Shown here: in pieces, positions 26,690-34,209 of the stretch
Numbering within the stretch: the first letter of the stretch is position 1
How the letters are laid out: each line of letters opens with the position of its first letter
Assembly (NCBI GenBank): GCA_018056765.1
Contig: JAGPFA010000009.1
Span: forward strand, 1-64,000
DNA: 64,000 nt
Source: Syntrophaceae bacterium
GTDB lineage: Bacteria > Desulfobacterota > Syntrophia > Syntrophales > Smithellaceae
Direction of reading: 5' to 3'
Position numbers and translations under genes: made by a program
The notes under the pieces: model-generated
Told to the model about the DNA's origin: nothing
The model's input: only the letters and a program-made list of their open reading frames with translations
The model's database searches: none

Positions 26690-27817
26690 TTAGTGTCTGT
26701 CAAAATCCGTGATTTTTACAGACATCCTGTGAACCCCCTCCATCTGAGTGGTTAAAATGACCATAAATGGGGTCTGCCCCCCCGGAGGAATGATCTCTTT
26801 GGAGGCATTTGCTTTCCCGAGCTCCGCGAGCAGTACGTTTTCATCCAGGCTTTCCAGCTTGGCATCGCTAAGAAGATTACCGCCGAGCGTCTCTTTCGTC
26901 ATCAAAAGTGATCCGTCGGCATTATACAGATTAGCGGCTATTTTAATGTCGGAAACAGGGAAGGATGCCGAATTTTCTGCAACCCCCTCGATAATCCGGA
27001 TGCTTCTGCCCAGTTTGGCGTTATAAACCAGTCTCTGGCGTACGTTGATGAGTTTAATCTCTTTGACGGAGGAACCGGGAACACTCAAACCGGTTTTGAA
27101 CAAATCTCCTATCGCACCGACGGAAGGCCCTGAGGAGAACCAGTAATATCCGCCGGCCAACGCAAGTAAAAGTACAAGGACAATCAGCACCGCCCATTTG
27201 AGTCCTCCTCCTTTTCTGGTCGGGGCAAAATCGTAAACCTCACCATCTCTTTTCTTCTCGGAAGTAACATCGTCGGAGAGGCTTTCTCGTTCACCACGTT
27301 TGCCTTGCTGAGCCGGAGTATGTCTTTTCTTTTCCCCCTCCAGAGACAATTCCGTAACAGGCGCCCCTTCATACTTAATCGTTCCGTCGTAGCGCGTCAT
27401 GGTTTTAAAACTTTCCAGAGGTTTTACAACCGGCGCCGAAACCACGCGCGGTGTTACAGGCCTTTGCTCATCATCCAAACCAAACGGGGAGGGCTCTTTA
27501 TCCTCCGGCACACCCGTTGCGTCTTTTGTTTTTGCGGGCGTTTCTTCCAGGGTGAGCTCAGGAATGAATTCGTCGATGCCTGTATCGACGGTTTCTTTTG
27601 CGGGCGAACTCTCCAGTGTGCTGTAATCCGAACCTCCCCGCACAGACGTTCGGGACTCAAACCCGCTGTCAGCGGTAACGGGGGGAACATCTTTCAGCGC
27701 GGTACTTTCCGCCACGGGAAAACCCTCGACAATCTCTTCCGCTGCGATAGTGGCCAAAAAATCATCCAGCTCCCGCTTTTCCCGCGCCAAATCAAACATC
27801 TCGTTTTTACTATCCAT
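26690..27817 (-). CDS. DUF3426-type membrane protein
   Basis: A 375-residue protein. The N-terminal 200 residues are acidic and low-complexity (many Glu, Pro, Ser, Thr), followed by one membrane segment (about 206-226: VLIVLVLLLALAGGYYWF) and a periplasmic C-terminal domain with LINVRQRLVYNAKLG, ENSASFPVSDIKIAANLY and IPPGGQTPFMVILT, which matches DUF3426. Such proteins often carry an N-terminal zinc ribbon of MJ0042 type; here that ribbon is a separate gene just upstream (27856-28041). The role is unknown. AAGGA precedes the ATG. Confidence 0.75.
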   Translation of the reverse strand: MDSKNEMFDLAREKRELDDFLATIAAEEIVEGFPVAESTALKDVPPVTADSGFESRTSVRGGSDYSTLESSPAKETVDTGIDEFIPELTLEETPAKTKDATGVPEDKEPSPFGLDDEQRPVTPRVVSAPVVKPLESFKTMTRYDGTIKYEGAPVTELSLEGEKKRHTPAQQGKRGERESLSDDVTSEKKRDGEVYDFAPTRKGGGLKWAVLIVLVLLLALAGGYYWFSSGPSVGAIGDLFKTGLSVPGSSVKEIKLINVRQRLVYNAKLGRSIRIIEGVAENSASFPVSDIKIAANLYNADGSLLMTKETLGGNLLSDAKLESLDENVLLAELGKANASKEIIPPGGQTPFMVILTTQMEGVHRMSVKITDFDRH

Positions 27818-27855
27818 GCAATCGTCCTTCCGGCAAATCGATCAGGGTTAATACT

Positions 27856-28041
27856 TTACTTATACACGTCAAGCCCTTTCGGTTCCTCCGCGGCTTTGTC
27901 TGTATGATTCTGCTGTGGCTTTTGAGCCGGGATCCGAATTATATCATTGCAGTTACGGCAGATGAAAATCATGGCGGCGCCTTTCAATTCTTCTGCCTCA
28001 ATGACATATTTTTCCCCACACTCCTCACAAAATATAATCAT
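27856..28041 (-). CDS. Small zinc-ribbon protein (MJ0042-like)
   Basis: A 61-residue protein with two CxxC pairs, FCEECGEKYVI and FICRNCNDIIRI, which should bind one zinc ion. The pattern CxxCxxxYxI matches the MJ0042-type ribbon usually fused to the N-terminus of DUF3426 proteins. In this genome the ribbon is encoded separately, 38 bases upstream of the DUF3426 gene. Its tail is hydrophilic. The ribosome site is weak, so the exact start is uncertain. Confidence 0.7.
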   Translation of the reverse strand: MIIFCEECGEKYVIEAEELKGAAMIFICRNCNDIIRIPAQKPQQNHTDKAAEEPKGLDVYK

Positions 28042-28147
28042 CTTACGGATACCTGTTTCAGGGTTCCGCCGAAAACCATGCTCTCATCTGCGAGAACCAA
28101 AACCCCAAACACTAACTTAAACATGCCAAAGCCAGGCAAGTCACCCG

Positions 28148-29404
28148 TTAACGTCCGCCCTTAAGAAACCTGATCTCTTCTCTTAAGGCGTCTATCTCGG
28201 CCTGGAACGTTTTTTTCATTTCTTCGACGGCGTAAACAACTGCCTCGTGCGGCGACAGCTCTTTTATGGCCGCAACCTTATCTTCAAAATCCTTTTCCGG
28301 TGACGGCAATTGTACCTCTTCGGTCATCACCGCTTCTTCACCAAACACCCTCGGTGCAGGAACCTCCGGTGCCGTGTCAACTGCTTCGAATGCCTGTGCG
28401 GCGAACTCAACGACCGGCTGTTCTTCCGGTTTGGCTTCGGACTCCTCTTCGGCGGCTGTTTCAACAGCAGGAAGATCAAACTCCTCACTTTCCGTCGGGA
28501 TCTTTGTTTCACCGGCATCATCGACGACGGGGATTTCTTCTTTCTCTTCCTCTATTGGAGCGGGAACCAGGGACTCTTCGGCAACTGGTTCTTCAGGGAC
28601 AATTTCCCCGCCGGCCTCAAGGTTGGCGCTCACGGCCCATGCCCGGTATTTTCTAATACTATCAACCAAGACGGCCTGTTTTCTTGATTCATTCATCCCG
28701 CCTTGAATCATGACGCTTTCAAACTGGTCATAAACTGATAACAGCAGATTGGCGGAATCCTGATTCGTACGCGTCCCGCGGACACGGATATATCTGCCGA
28801 GAAAACGGAGGATCCTCAAGAAGCCCTGGATAATACGGTCTCCCGTATAAAACAAATACAATTTATTTATTTCCTCTTCCAGCTGTTCAAGAATTCCCTC
28901 ATTGATTTCCCATTCAATGGACAAAATAATGCTCTTCATGTCCTTGAGAGGTGAGTTGTAAACAACGGACGAGGGGGCGGAGAATTCTTCTTCCTGTATG
29001 TTTTGCTCATCGGTATCACCGAATCCCTGAGCGGCTTCAACCATTATGTTTTTTAAATCATTTTGCTCGTCGGCCTGCATGGGAGCGGCCGCTTCTTTAT
29101 CATCGGGGCCGAATATTGCCGCAAACCTTTGTTCAATTTCGGTCATGAATTTTGACGCGCCCTGTGGGGGCGTATTGTCCTGCGGCACCTCTTCCATTTG
29201 CTCGATATTGTTCTCTGGACCGGTGCTTTCCGACTCATCAGAGACTTCGGAGGTCTGTGCATCTTCTGCCGGAGGAGGTTTTACATTTTCCGCAGGCACA
29301 GGCTCACTGGTTTTCACTTTCTGCTCATGATCATCTTCGGCAAACAAACTGTCCAGACGGCTTTCGACCCCCTGAAGAAATGCTGATTCTTCCTTCATCT
29401 TCAT
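28148..29404 (-). CDS. Acidic multi-segment protein of the MglA-type cluster, function unknown
   Basis: A 418-residue soluble protein I do not recognise. Segments 1-150 and 255-370 are acidic and rich in Glu, Pro, Ala and Val, typical of disordered linkers. A folded helical middle (about 155-260: DMKSIILSIEWEINEGILEQ, LRILRFLGRYIRVRG, LLLSVYDQFESVM) and a short C-terminal coiled coil (KKTFQAEIDALREEIRFL) stand out. Two short motifs, RLDSLFAEDD and RFAAIFGPDD, repeat at residues about 16 and 90, suggesting a short linear binding motif present twice. It follows the GTPase gene by ten bases, so it is likely a partner or adaptor. GGAG lies eight bases before the ATG. Confidence 0.6.
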   Translation of the reverse strand: MKMKEESAFLQGVESRLDSLFAEDDHEQKVKTSEPVPAENVKPPPAEDAQTSEVSDESESTGPENNIEQMEEVPQDNTPPQGASKFMTEIEQRFAAIFGPDDKEAAAPMQADEQNDLKNIMVEAAQGFGDTDEQNIQEEEFSAPSSVVYNSPLKDMKSIILSIEWEINEGILEQLEEEINKLYLFYTGDRIIQGFLRILRFLGRYIRVRGTRTNQDSANLLLSVYDQFESVMIQGGMNESRKQAVLVDSIRKYRAWAVSANLEAGGEIVPEEPVAEESLVPAPIEEEKEEIPVVDDAGETKIPTESEEFDLPAVETAAEEESEAKPEEQPVVEFAAQAFEAVDTAPEVPAPRVFGEEAVMTEEVQLPSPEKDFEDKVAAIKELSPHEAVVYAVEEMKKTFQAEIDALREEIRFLKGGR

Positions 29405-29414
29405 TTTACGGCTC

Positions 29415-30020
29415 CTATTGCAGTTGCTTTTCCAGAGACGACATTGTCAGGTAAATAATCTTCTTAAGCGTCAGAACAACATTTGTCCCTTCCACAGCAC
29501 TGGCTTCAAACGTGGGAACTTTGAGCTCCGAATTCAAATCTTCATCTAATGTTTTGACGTCCAGAATTTCTACGCCCTGCTTTTCCAGATCTCTTTTATT
29601 GTATTGAATCACCAAAGGAATTTCGCGAATGTCTTTATTATAGAGTGTCAGGTTTTCTTCCAGGTTGCGGATGGAGATGATATTTTTATTACGACGGTCG
29701 GCGGCGGAATCGGCGACAAAAACAACCCCGTCGACTCCTTTGAGCACAAGTCGTCTCGTGGAATTGTATTTTACCTGACCGGGAACCGTGTAGAGCTGAA
29801 TTTTCACGTCATAGCCGCTGATTTTTCCCATATCGAAGGGGAAAAAATCAAAAAAAAGCGTCCGATCACCCTGAGTTTTGACTGTTACCATCTCGGAATT
29901 AACCTGTGTACGGCACTTGTCATAAACATACTCAAGATTCGTTGTCTTTCCGCACCTCCCTGGGCCGTAGTAAACTATCTTGGCTTGAATAACCTTGTCT
30001 TTTAAATTAATAAACGCCAA
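29415..30020 (-). CDS. MglA-type small GTPase
   Basis: A 201-residue Ras-like GTPase of the MglA/SRPRB-like branch. G1 is GPGRCGKTT (19-27), the switch II region is TVPGQVKYN (in place of the usual DTPGQ aspartate), and G4 is NKRDL. MglA proteins set cell polarity and control type IV pili and gliding in Myxococcus and relatives, using a roadblock protein (MglB) as GAP. A roadblock gene follows the same direction immediately upstream. The start is a TTG at 30020 with AGGGGGG five bases before it. The threonine in place of the switch II aspartate is the MglA-type variant. Confidence 0.9.
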   Translation of the reverse strand: MAFINLKDKVIQAKIVYYGPGRCGKTTNLEYVYDKCRTQVNSEMVTVKTQGDRTLFFDFFPFDMGKISGYDVKIQLYTVPGQVKYNSTRRLVLKGVDGVVFVADSAADRRNKNIISIRNLEENLTLYNKDIREIPLVIQYNKRDLEKQGVEILDVKTLDEDLNSELKVPTFEASAVEGTNVVLTLKKIIYLTMSSLEKQLQ

Positions 30021-30071
30021 ACTTGCCCCCCTGCAAATTCAACACTATCTTGCATGCCTCACCGGATCCGG

Positions 30072-30458
30072 CTATGATTCCAATACCTCAAGCAGCTCTT
30101 CGACCACCTTGGACATTTTCAGCCTCAGAAAACCAAGCGAGATCTGATTATTAAAAACATTAACCAGCAACAACTCTTCATTTACCTTGCAAAAATAAAT
30201 ATTTTCCTTCTCGCCCTTATGGAACAGCAACGAGAACTCATCCTCGCCGACGATCCTGGCCATACAGCTCATGGCACCGAAATTGGCGGCGGCGAGCGCC
30301 GCCAATGAATATAAGTCTATGGTTTCCTGGCCTTCATTAATTGACGCGATGACATTACCGGCCGTGTCAATAAGCATCACATTCTGAACGCCGGAACCAA
30401 TAAGATTTTCAGTTAAAGTCTCATGAATTTTATCAAGCTGCTTTTGACCTAAAATCAT
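30072..30458 (-). CDS. Roadblock/LC7 protein (MglB-like)
   Basis: A 128-residue roadblock domain, with NVMLIDTAGNVIASI, LAALAAANFGAMSCMARIVG and a final helix. Such proteins act as GTPase-activating or nucleotide-exchange partners of MglA-type GTPases and form homodimers. It lies 51 bases upstream of the GTPase gene in the same direction, so the two are almost certainly a functional pair. The ATG has GAGGAAAG upstream. Confidence 0.88.
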   Translation of the reverse strand: MILGQKQLDKIHETLTENLIGSGVQNVMLIDTAGNVIASINEGQETIDLYSLAALAAANFGAMSCMARIVGEDEFSLLFHKGEKENIYFCKVNEELLLVNVFNNQISLGFLRLKMSKVVEELLEVLES

Positions 30459-30625
30459 AATTGTCTTTCCTCATATTCAGAATATTTTTAACACAAATCA
30501 CCGTTTGGCCCGGCTCCATACAGATTAAACATCACGCTTGCCACCCCCGTCGGCTTGCTTTAACGACACAAAAACCACCACCGGGATGTGTAAATTATAC
30601 ATATTAACCAAGAGTATTATATTAT

Positions 30626-30808
30626 TTATGAATTTTTTTCAAGTATAGAACTTGCGGTATCTTTCAGCTTTTTAACCAGCTCTTCCGTGTCGCGGATCTG
30701 CGTCGCTTTGTTCAGCGAAAGCCCCGACCTGGTGGCAAGCTCCATCCTTCCCTTCAGCCCCGCCTGTTCCTGGACTATTTCAAAAATACGCACCAATCTT
30801 TCTCCCAT
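30626..30808 (-). CDS. Small protein of unknown function in the signalling cluster
   Basis: A 60-residue protein, highly charged and mostly helical, with MELATRSGLSLNKATQ in the middle and ELVKKLKDTASSIL at the end. The middle part hints at a small helix-turn-helix (about residues 20-42), but I cannot assign a family. The start is ATG 30808 with GGAGGGGGG upstream; the longer in-frame reading overlaps the neighbouring gene. Its place between two roadblock-type genes suggests involvement in the same system. Confidence 0.55.
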   Translation of the reverse strand: MGERLVRIFEIVQEQAGLKGRMELATRSGLSLNKATQIRDTEELVKKLKDTASSILEKNS

Positions 30809-30833
30809 GATCCCCCCTCCGTCCCTCCAGAAC

Positions 30834-31205
30834 TTAGGAAACAACGGCGTCCTCAAAAGCGTTGATGACCGCCGGCAGAACTATATTGAGCAAAAGTCCG
30901 AGTTTGACAAGTTTTTTATTTATCGTCACCGTCCATTGATAATCGCCGAACGGAATGACCAAAACGGCCATATTTCCCGCAACATCAATATAATAGTATT
31001 GTCCCAGCTCCGCCGGGTATGTTTTAAGCGCGCTTCTTATCAATGACGTGGCATCATTGAGGAGCGTCGCCTCTGCGATATTCGCCCGATCGGTCGCCAG
31101 GAGCACCTGCCCGTCATCGGTGGTGATGATGCAAGAAGCCACAAAACCATCTCCCAAATCCTTTTTCAGAATGTCCATGCAAACATTCAATTTCTGTATG
31201 TTCAT
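30834..31205 (-). CDS. Roadblock-like protein, paralog of the C-terminal half of the DUF4388 gene
   Basis: A 123-residue protein whose whole length resembles residues about 165-285 of its upstream neighbour: both have GD(G/M)..VA(S/A)xI, a short strand GQVLLATD or SKIVASLHD, GxYYILD or GQYYYIDV, and end in LGLLxNxxIPxxxxAF. The fold is most likely roadblock/LC7. It may form hetero-oligomers with the neighbour and with the MglB-like protein. The ATG follows AGGAGG. Confidence 0.7.
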   Translation of the reverse strand: MNIQKLNVCMDILKKDLGDGFVASCIITTDDGQVLLATDRANIAEATLLNDATSLIRSALKTYPAELGQYYYIDVAGNMAVLVIPFGDYQWTVTINKKLVKLGLLLNIVLPAVINAFEDAVVS

Positions 31206-31224
31206 GAAGCCTCCTTTTTTATAA

Positions 31225-32082
31225 TCACACTATATTCACTTCATTAAATGCTTTCAGCGTTTTGGGAATAATCACATTACGTAAAAGACCCAATGTGCAC
31301 TTATCATTTTTAAATAAAACACACCATTGATATTGCTCGATAATGAGAACCAACAGGGTCTGCCTGTCCTTTAAATCCAGAATGTAATATTCGCCCAGGC
31401 CCCCGGCCGTTGTGTCGGTTAATGATTTTCTGAAAAATTTCGTCAAACGCAGAACAGCCGCCGTCGATTCTGGGGCGTCATGCAGGGAGGCCACGATTTT
31501 GCTTTCATCGATATGGGAAATGCTTGCCGCGACAAGCGCCTCACCCATGTCTCCGGCCATAATTTCCAAGCAGGCGCTCAATTTTTCGTATTGGATACCG
31601 TCCTCAATGTCTTCGGTCGTTTCTCCCCCGTCCGCCTCTTCGAGTCCGGCGTCATCTCCGTCGGCGGTAATCTCGTCACGGAGACGGGAACCTTCCATCA
31701 GCAGCAGCATGAGATTTTTGTCTATTTTCCTGACCAGACCGCTGGTATTAAGAATCTGTTTGATATTGAGCCGCACGTTTTCCCATGTAATCATCTCCAG
31801 TGCGGCTTTTTCAGCTTCCAGATCGCCGCAAACCGCGTCGTACAGCTCCCCCTGTATAAGGCAAAAATGCCCCCAGCGCTTCGAGTCCAGATAAACTTCC
31901 ATGATGCAGGTTTGCCGCTCCATGGAAATAACCTGCAGAAAACTGCCCACGGACAGACCAAACAGCGGCCAGCGTTGTAGTTCATCTTTCATACCTGGAT
32001 CGGTCGCCGGTGCATTATCCAGATCATCGTTGTCAATAATCAGAGTAAAATCCTTTTTCACCACTACCTCATTGTTAAACAT
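31225..32082 (-). CDS. DUF4388 protein with C-terminal roadblock-like domain
   Basis: A 285-residue protein. Residues about 35-130 fit DUF4388: LSVGSFLQVISMERQTCIMEV, then HFCLIQGELYDAVCGDLEAEKA and LEMITWENVRLNI. An acidic linker (about 135-165) joins it to a roadblock-like domain (about 165-285). DUF4388 proteins are common next to receivers and MglA-type GTPases in Deltaproteobacteria. Its 3' end is followed after 19 bases by the single roadblock paralog. The ribosome site is poor, so the start codon is provisional. Confidence 0.75.
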   Translation of the reverse strand: MFNNEVVVKKDFTLIIDNDDLDNAPATDPGMKDELQRWPLFGLSVGSFLQVISMERQTCIMEVYLDSKRWGHFCLIQGELYDAVCGDLEAEKAALEMITWENVRLNIKQILNTSGLVRKIDKNLMLLLMEGSRLRDEITADGDDAGLEEADGGETTEDIEDGIQYEKLSACLEIMAGDMGEALVAASISHIDESKIVASLHDAPESTAAVLRLTKFFRKSLTDTTAGGLGEYYILDLKDRQTLLVLIIEQYQWCVLFKNDKCTLGLLRNVIIPKTLKAFNEVNIV

Positions 32083-32158
32083 TATGTGAACTTAATTATT
32101 ACAGTTACCGTTCAATCCGAACATTCCTTCAGGGCAAATCCCGATGAAACCTCCTGTT

Positions 32159-32671
32159 TCATTGTGCCGCCAGGCCCTGCTTCCTTTGATTTTTTGAAAC
32201 TGTATGCCCCTCTGTGATGGACAGGGCATCCAGGATATTGTCAGCGACACTGTTAATATCCAGCGGCTTTTCCAGATAGCGGAAAACTCCCATGCTGCCG
32301 ACGATCTCTTCAATCTTGGGGGTGCCGAATGCTGTCATCAAAATAACCGGAATTTTGGGATAATTTCTGTTCATATAGGCCAAAAGTTCAAAACCATCCA
32401 TCTTCGGCATGCTCAAATCCGTTACTACCAGATCAATAACAGGGACGGATTTGAGAATCTTTACCGCATCGGCCCCATTGGTGGCCGTATGCAAATTAAA
32501 ATACTGCTTATATATACTCAACCCCTCGGCAATAGTCAGCAAAAGAGGCTCCTCGTCGTCCACGATCAGCACTTCGCGAAGCCGCCATTGCTTGTCGCTT
32601 GCACCATCTGTCTCCGGGAAAGCCCCACTGTGACCGCCTGGTTTGCCAAAGTCATCTGGTAAATTTGCCAT
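32159..32671 (-). CDS. Single-domain response regulator
   Basis: A 170-residue protein consisting of one receiver domain (about 33-155) with LIVDDEEPL, the phospho-acceptor in VVTDLSMPKMDG, ILMTAFG and the lysine in YLEKPLD. The short N-terminal tail and C-terminal tail are hydrophilic, and no output domain is present. It could be phosphorylated by a distant kinase and pass the signal by protein contact, for example to the roadblock proteins downstream. The ATG lies just after GGTGGG, a tight spacing, so the start is a little uncertain. Confidence 0.88.
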   Translation of the reverse strand: MANLPDDFGKPGGHSGAFPETDGASDKQWRLREVLIVDDEEPLLLTIAEGLSIYKQYFNLHTATNGADAVKILKSVPVIDLVVTDLSMPKMDGFELLAYMNRNYPKIPVILMTAFGTPKIEEIVGSMGVFRYLEKPLDINSVADNILDALSITEGHTVSKNQRKQGLAAQ

Positions 32672-33105
32672 AACCCACCATTCTCAAAAGGATCAAGGTT
32701 TTCTTGCCAGTCGTCGAAAACACATAAAGCAAAAGACATGCCCAACTCCATAACCATGACAACCTCCTGTATTATCAGCAAATTACCTTCGGACATATCG
32801 TGAGCATCCTGCCCACCTGAGTAAGTCGAACCGTTCATTTTGGTCAATATGGGAAGAGCTTCTATCATAAAACAAATAAAAAAACCGCCATTAAAATTAT
32901 CTTGACAATGCCATCCCCCCCAAGTAATCTTAATTACTGAAAGTCCCTGACAAAAAGGCAGGCCAAGCGCTTTATTTGGGGGACAATTGGGTTAATTCGC
33001 CGGTTTTGGCAATACGGAAAAACATTAGGCGATAAGGCGTCACCAGCAACGAGTATTGGTGTAAGTCATTACAATCAACAAAATTACGAGAGAGGTGCCT
33101 ACAAT
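32672..33105. other. Intergenic region between response regulator and receptor genes
   Basis: This 434-base region between divergent genes holds the plus-strand promoter (32902-32930) and the long leader. An open frame on the minus strand (about 32566-32868) overlaps the receiver gene by more than 100 bases and shows no family features, so I do not call it a gene. A run of eight C at 32913-32920 lies in the promoter spacer. Confidence 0.5.
32902..32930 (+). promoter_or_regulatory. Sigma-70-type promoter for the chemoreceptor-like gene
   Basis: TTGACA (32902-32907) and TAATCT (32925-32930) are 17 bases apart, a strong pair on the plus strand. Initiation near 32937 leaves an untranslated leader of about 170 bases before the ATG at 33106. 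The leader contains a short hairpin around 33040-33060 (CACCA with TGGTG). I found no match to a known riboswitch consensus in it. Confidence 0.65.
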
Positions 33106-34062
33106 ATGAGCTCAAACAATAATCTCAACGCTGGACAAAAAGCACTTTCGACAAAGTTGACAGGATTGATTGCGGTTATTGTCCTTGTTGCGCTGGCCGG
33201 TTTATTTGTGCAAAAACTTACCAGCGGCGGCAACGCCTTTAGTGATTATCAAAAAAGTGTTAAGCTTTTCAACGACGTCAATGCCGTCCATGCAAATCTA
33301 TATAAGATGAAATACATGGTGGCAACCAGTCAAAGCAAGCAGGACATTACTCAATTCTCCACGCAGCAGACATCCGCACTTAACCAATACCTCAACCAGG
33401 CCAGGCAGGCTCAGGATAGTGGTATCAGTAAAGAACAAAAGACATACTATAAGGCCATTGCGGAAAACCTGGCGGAATATCAAAAGTCGGTCGCACAAGT
33501 AATACGTCTTGCCCCTCTGGGGTCGGACACGGCATACTTTACCATCGCAAATGAAAAAATTGACGCCGTTAATCAGCTTTTTAATCAGTTGATCGAGTTT
33601 GAAGGAAAAAACGCGGAAAAAGAACAAGGCACTTCCATTGTGTCTTACCTGTTTGCCATCTTGCTCATTGCCATACTTGTTGTCTACAGTATCGTGATTC
33701 CGTCATTCATCAAAAAAATGATGGACAGCAATGTTGTCGAGCCGCTGCAGGAAGCATCGGGTGTTCTTCGCGAATATGCGGCGGGAAAATATGGCAGACA
33801 GGTCAACTGGGATGCCGATGACGCCATCGGTGAATTGGCGCAGGCGGTAAACGGACTCAGGACTAAAATCAGTTCGACAGGCGCGCCCAAAGCCCCCGCA
33901 GCTCCTGTGCAGGCGCCCAAAGCCCCCGAGCAGGCTCCACACGAAGTTGAAGACAAAACCAAATCCTTGTCGGATATGGTCAAAAAATCACCCGAAGGCA
34001 AAGAAGTGGAGCATTTGGTCACGTCATCGAAAAAAGCCATCGACAAACTGCAGGAGATTTAA
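33106..34062 (+). CDS. Chemoreceptor-like membrane sensor lacking a signalling domain
   Basis: A 318-residue protein with the front half of a methyl-accepting receptor: a membrane segment (about 18-37), a helical periplasmic sensor domain (about 40-180) of the four-helix-bundle kind with alternating Gln-rich helices, a second membrane segment (about 186-207: VSYLFAILLIAILVVYSIV), and a HAMP-like domain (about 208-260: VVEPLQEASGVLREYAAGKYG). It then ends in a Pro-Ala-rich stretch (about 265-285: GAPKAPAAPVQAPKAPEQAP) and a short charged helix. There is no MCP signalling hairpin, no methylation region and no kinase. It must therefore signal by protein contact or work as an assembly factor. AGAGGTG precedes the ATG. 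Confidence 0.75.
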   Translation: MSSNNNLNAGQKALSTKLTGLIAVIVLVALAGLFVQKLTSGGNAFSDYQKSVKLFNDVNAVHANLYKMKYMVATSQSKQDITQFSTQQTSALNQYLNQARQAQDSGISKEQKTYYKAIAENLAEYQKSVAQVIRLAPLGSDTAYFTIANEKIDAVNQLFNQLIEFEGKNAEKEQGTSIVSYLFAILLIAILVVYSIVIPSFIKKMMDSNVVEPLQEASGVLREYAAGKYGRQVNWDADDAIGELAQAVNGLRTKISSTGAPKAPAAPVQAPKAPEQAPHEVEDKTKSLSDMVKKSPEGKEVEHLVTSSKKAIDKLQEI

Positions 34063-34122
34063 TAGCGGTCAAATGACCGCAGAAAGAAATTGCCGGATAA
34101 TTTCCGGGGCACACAAGAACAG

Positions 34123-34170
34123 ACAACGCCCCCCGCTTCCCGTGAACACAGAAGCGGGGGGCGTTGTTTT
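34123..34170 (+). terminator. Strong intrinsic terminator after the receptor-like gene
   Basis: A 17-base stem, ACAACGCCCCCCGCTTC paired with GAAGCGGGGGGCGTTGT, with an eleven-base loop, is followed by TTTT. It ends 60 bases after the receptor-like stop codon and sits between two convergent genes, so it may serve both. Confidence 0.9.
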
Positions 34171-34209
34171 CGAAAACCTGTACCACTTTCGTGGCATCAG
34201 GTCGCTTCT

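Noticed and set aside
32566-32868. Minus-strand frame of 100 codons upstream of the response regulator
   Set aside because: It overlaps the receiver gene by more than 100 bases, has no ribosome site of its own and no protein-family features.
32937-33105. c-di-GMP riboswitch in the receptor leader
   Set aside because: I looked for the conserved GEMM core strings and did not find them; only a short hairpin is present.
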